DNA from: Niabella yanshanensis
GTDB taxonomy: Bacteria > Bacteroidota > Bacteroidia > Chitinophagales > Chitinophagaceae
Assembly (NCBI RefSeq): GCF_034424215.1
Contig: NZ_CP139960.1
Coordinates: 5,332,001-5,396,000 of the forward strand
Length of the DNA stretch: 64,000 bases
Direction of reading: 5' to 3'
Both the position numbers and the translations under genes were made by a program. This document shows positions 63,436 through 64,000 of the stretch, in pieces. Numbering within the stretch: position 1 is the first letter of the stretch; every line of letters starts with the position of its first letter. The notes below the pieces were generated by a model. That model did not search any database, was not told where the DNA came from, and worked only from the letters and a program-made list of their open reading frames with translations.

Positions 63436-64000
63436 ATGAGTGCAGAAAAATTATATATAGGAACCAGTGGAATTGTACTGCCCTATAAGAACCAGTTGGC
63501 TTATCCCGAAGCATTAAAAGGATTAAGCCGGTTGAGTGTATATAGCACTATTTTTAATTCACTCGAAGTGAATTCCATTTTTTATAAATTGCCCCGCCCC
63601 GCCACCATAGCCCAATGGAGCGAATCGGTAGGCGAAGCATTTCGTTTCACATTTAAATTATGGAAGCAGATAACACACCGTCCCCAGCTTGATTTTGACA
63701 AAGCAGACCTGGTAAAATATTTTGAAGTGATTGCTCCGGCAGGAGAAAAAGCCGGATGCTTATTAGTCCAGTTTCCGGCGTCTGTTAAATGTGGGTTTAT
63801 TAAAAAATTGGGAGCCCTGCTTTCCGGTATACAACAATTAAATGATGGTGTATGGCCGGTAGCGGTTGAATTCAGAAGCTCCTGCTGGTATACGGATGAA
63901 ACTTATGAACTGCTGAATCAGTATAATGCAGCAATGGTTTATCATGACAAGTGGGGCAGCGAATCGCCACAACCCAATCTTGATGCAGATCATATTTACC
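63436..64000 (+). CDS. DUF72 protein (YecE-like), partial
   Basis: The frame is open from ATG 63436 to the window edge (188 codons). It begins EKLYIGTSGIVLPYKNQ, then VYSTIFNSLEVNSIFYKLPR, FRFTFKLWKQITHRP, LLVQFPASVK and AVEFRSSCWY, all characteristic of the DUF72 TIM-barrel family. Biochemical role unknown. The C-terminus is outside the window. Probably co-transcribed with mscS. Confidence 0.9.
   Translation, partial: MSAEKLYIGTSGIVLPYKNQLAYPEALKGLSRLSVYSTIFNSLEVNSIFYKLPRPATIAQWSESVGEAFRFTFKLWKQITHRPQLDFDKADLVKYFEVIAPAGEKAGCLLVQFPASVKCGFIKKLGALLSGIQQLNDGVWPVAVEFRSSCWYTDETYELLNQYNAAMVYHDKWGSESPQPNLDADHIY

Overview
The window most likely comes from the chromosome of a Bacteroidota bacterium, probably Chitinophagaceae or a close relative. 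Supporting evidence: a Bacteroidota-style LptD, several matches to the Bacteroidota promoter -7 box TAnnTTTG and few strong Shine-Dalgarno sites, secreted GH2/GH29/GH109 enzymes, an ECF sigma/anti-sigma/DUF4097 operon, and AT-leaning DNA. The genus assignment is inference. I found no rRNA, tRNA, CRISPR array, transposase, integrase or phage gene.

Layout. (1) 1-8.6 kb is housekeeping: a partial MCE/MlaD-like protein, an N-acetylmuramoyl-L-alanine amidase, LptD, a methyltransferase, a PlsC acyltransferase, uracil-DNA glycosylase and a CbpA/CbpM chaperone pair. (2) 8.7-22.6 kb carries glycan catabolism and sensing: a LacZ-type GH2 enzyme, a GH109-like oxidoreductase-fold enzyme, the sigma/anti-sigma/DUF4097 operon, a multi-PAS histidine kinase, an apparently frameshifted lipoprotein gene, and an AraC regulator divergent from a GH29 fucosidase. 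(3) 23-32.3 kb is a stress block: a tail-anchored protein paralogous to one at 18.4 kb, a duplicated-domain membrane protein (DUF6766-like), CinA/PncC, a KTSC protein, a zinc dehydrogenase, a YciE-type ferritin-like protein, a KatE-type large catalase, a short-chain dehydrogenase and an FAD/Rieske oxidoreductase. (4) 32.5-41 kb is signalling: CheB, a CheB-CheR-PAS fusion whose CheB serine is replaced by alanine, a PAS/GAF histidine kinase, a receiver protein, an NtrC-type sigma-54 activator and a 64-residue stand-alone histidine-phosphotransfer-like helical protein. (5) 41.3-44.8 kb is a three-gene glycan operon (glycosyltransferase, UDP-galactopyranose mutase, clan GH-A glycosidase). (6) 44.9-54.4 kb holds more stress and membrane genes (two SDRs, a second YciE protein, a DUF4142 lipoprotein, a CPA2 antiporter, a ClC channel with CBS domains). 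(7) 54.6-62.2 kb is a surface-glycan cluster: two GT4 enzymes, a GmhB-like phosphatase, two GT9 heptosyltransferase-like enzymes, a GT2 enzyme and a NodU-type carbamoyltransferase. (8) The end has a MscS channel and a partial DUF72 gene.

How it fits together. Regions 3-8 look like an accessory island for oxidative and envelope stress: peroxide removal and redox enzymes, ion and osmotic channels, a dedicated sensory module, and two glycan-building operons. A short element (9-bp hairpin, a conserved 20-nt spacer, then a possible start codon) occurs twice in inverted orientation, at 22950 and 62462. The two copies bracket almost all of this accessory DNA.
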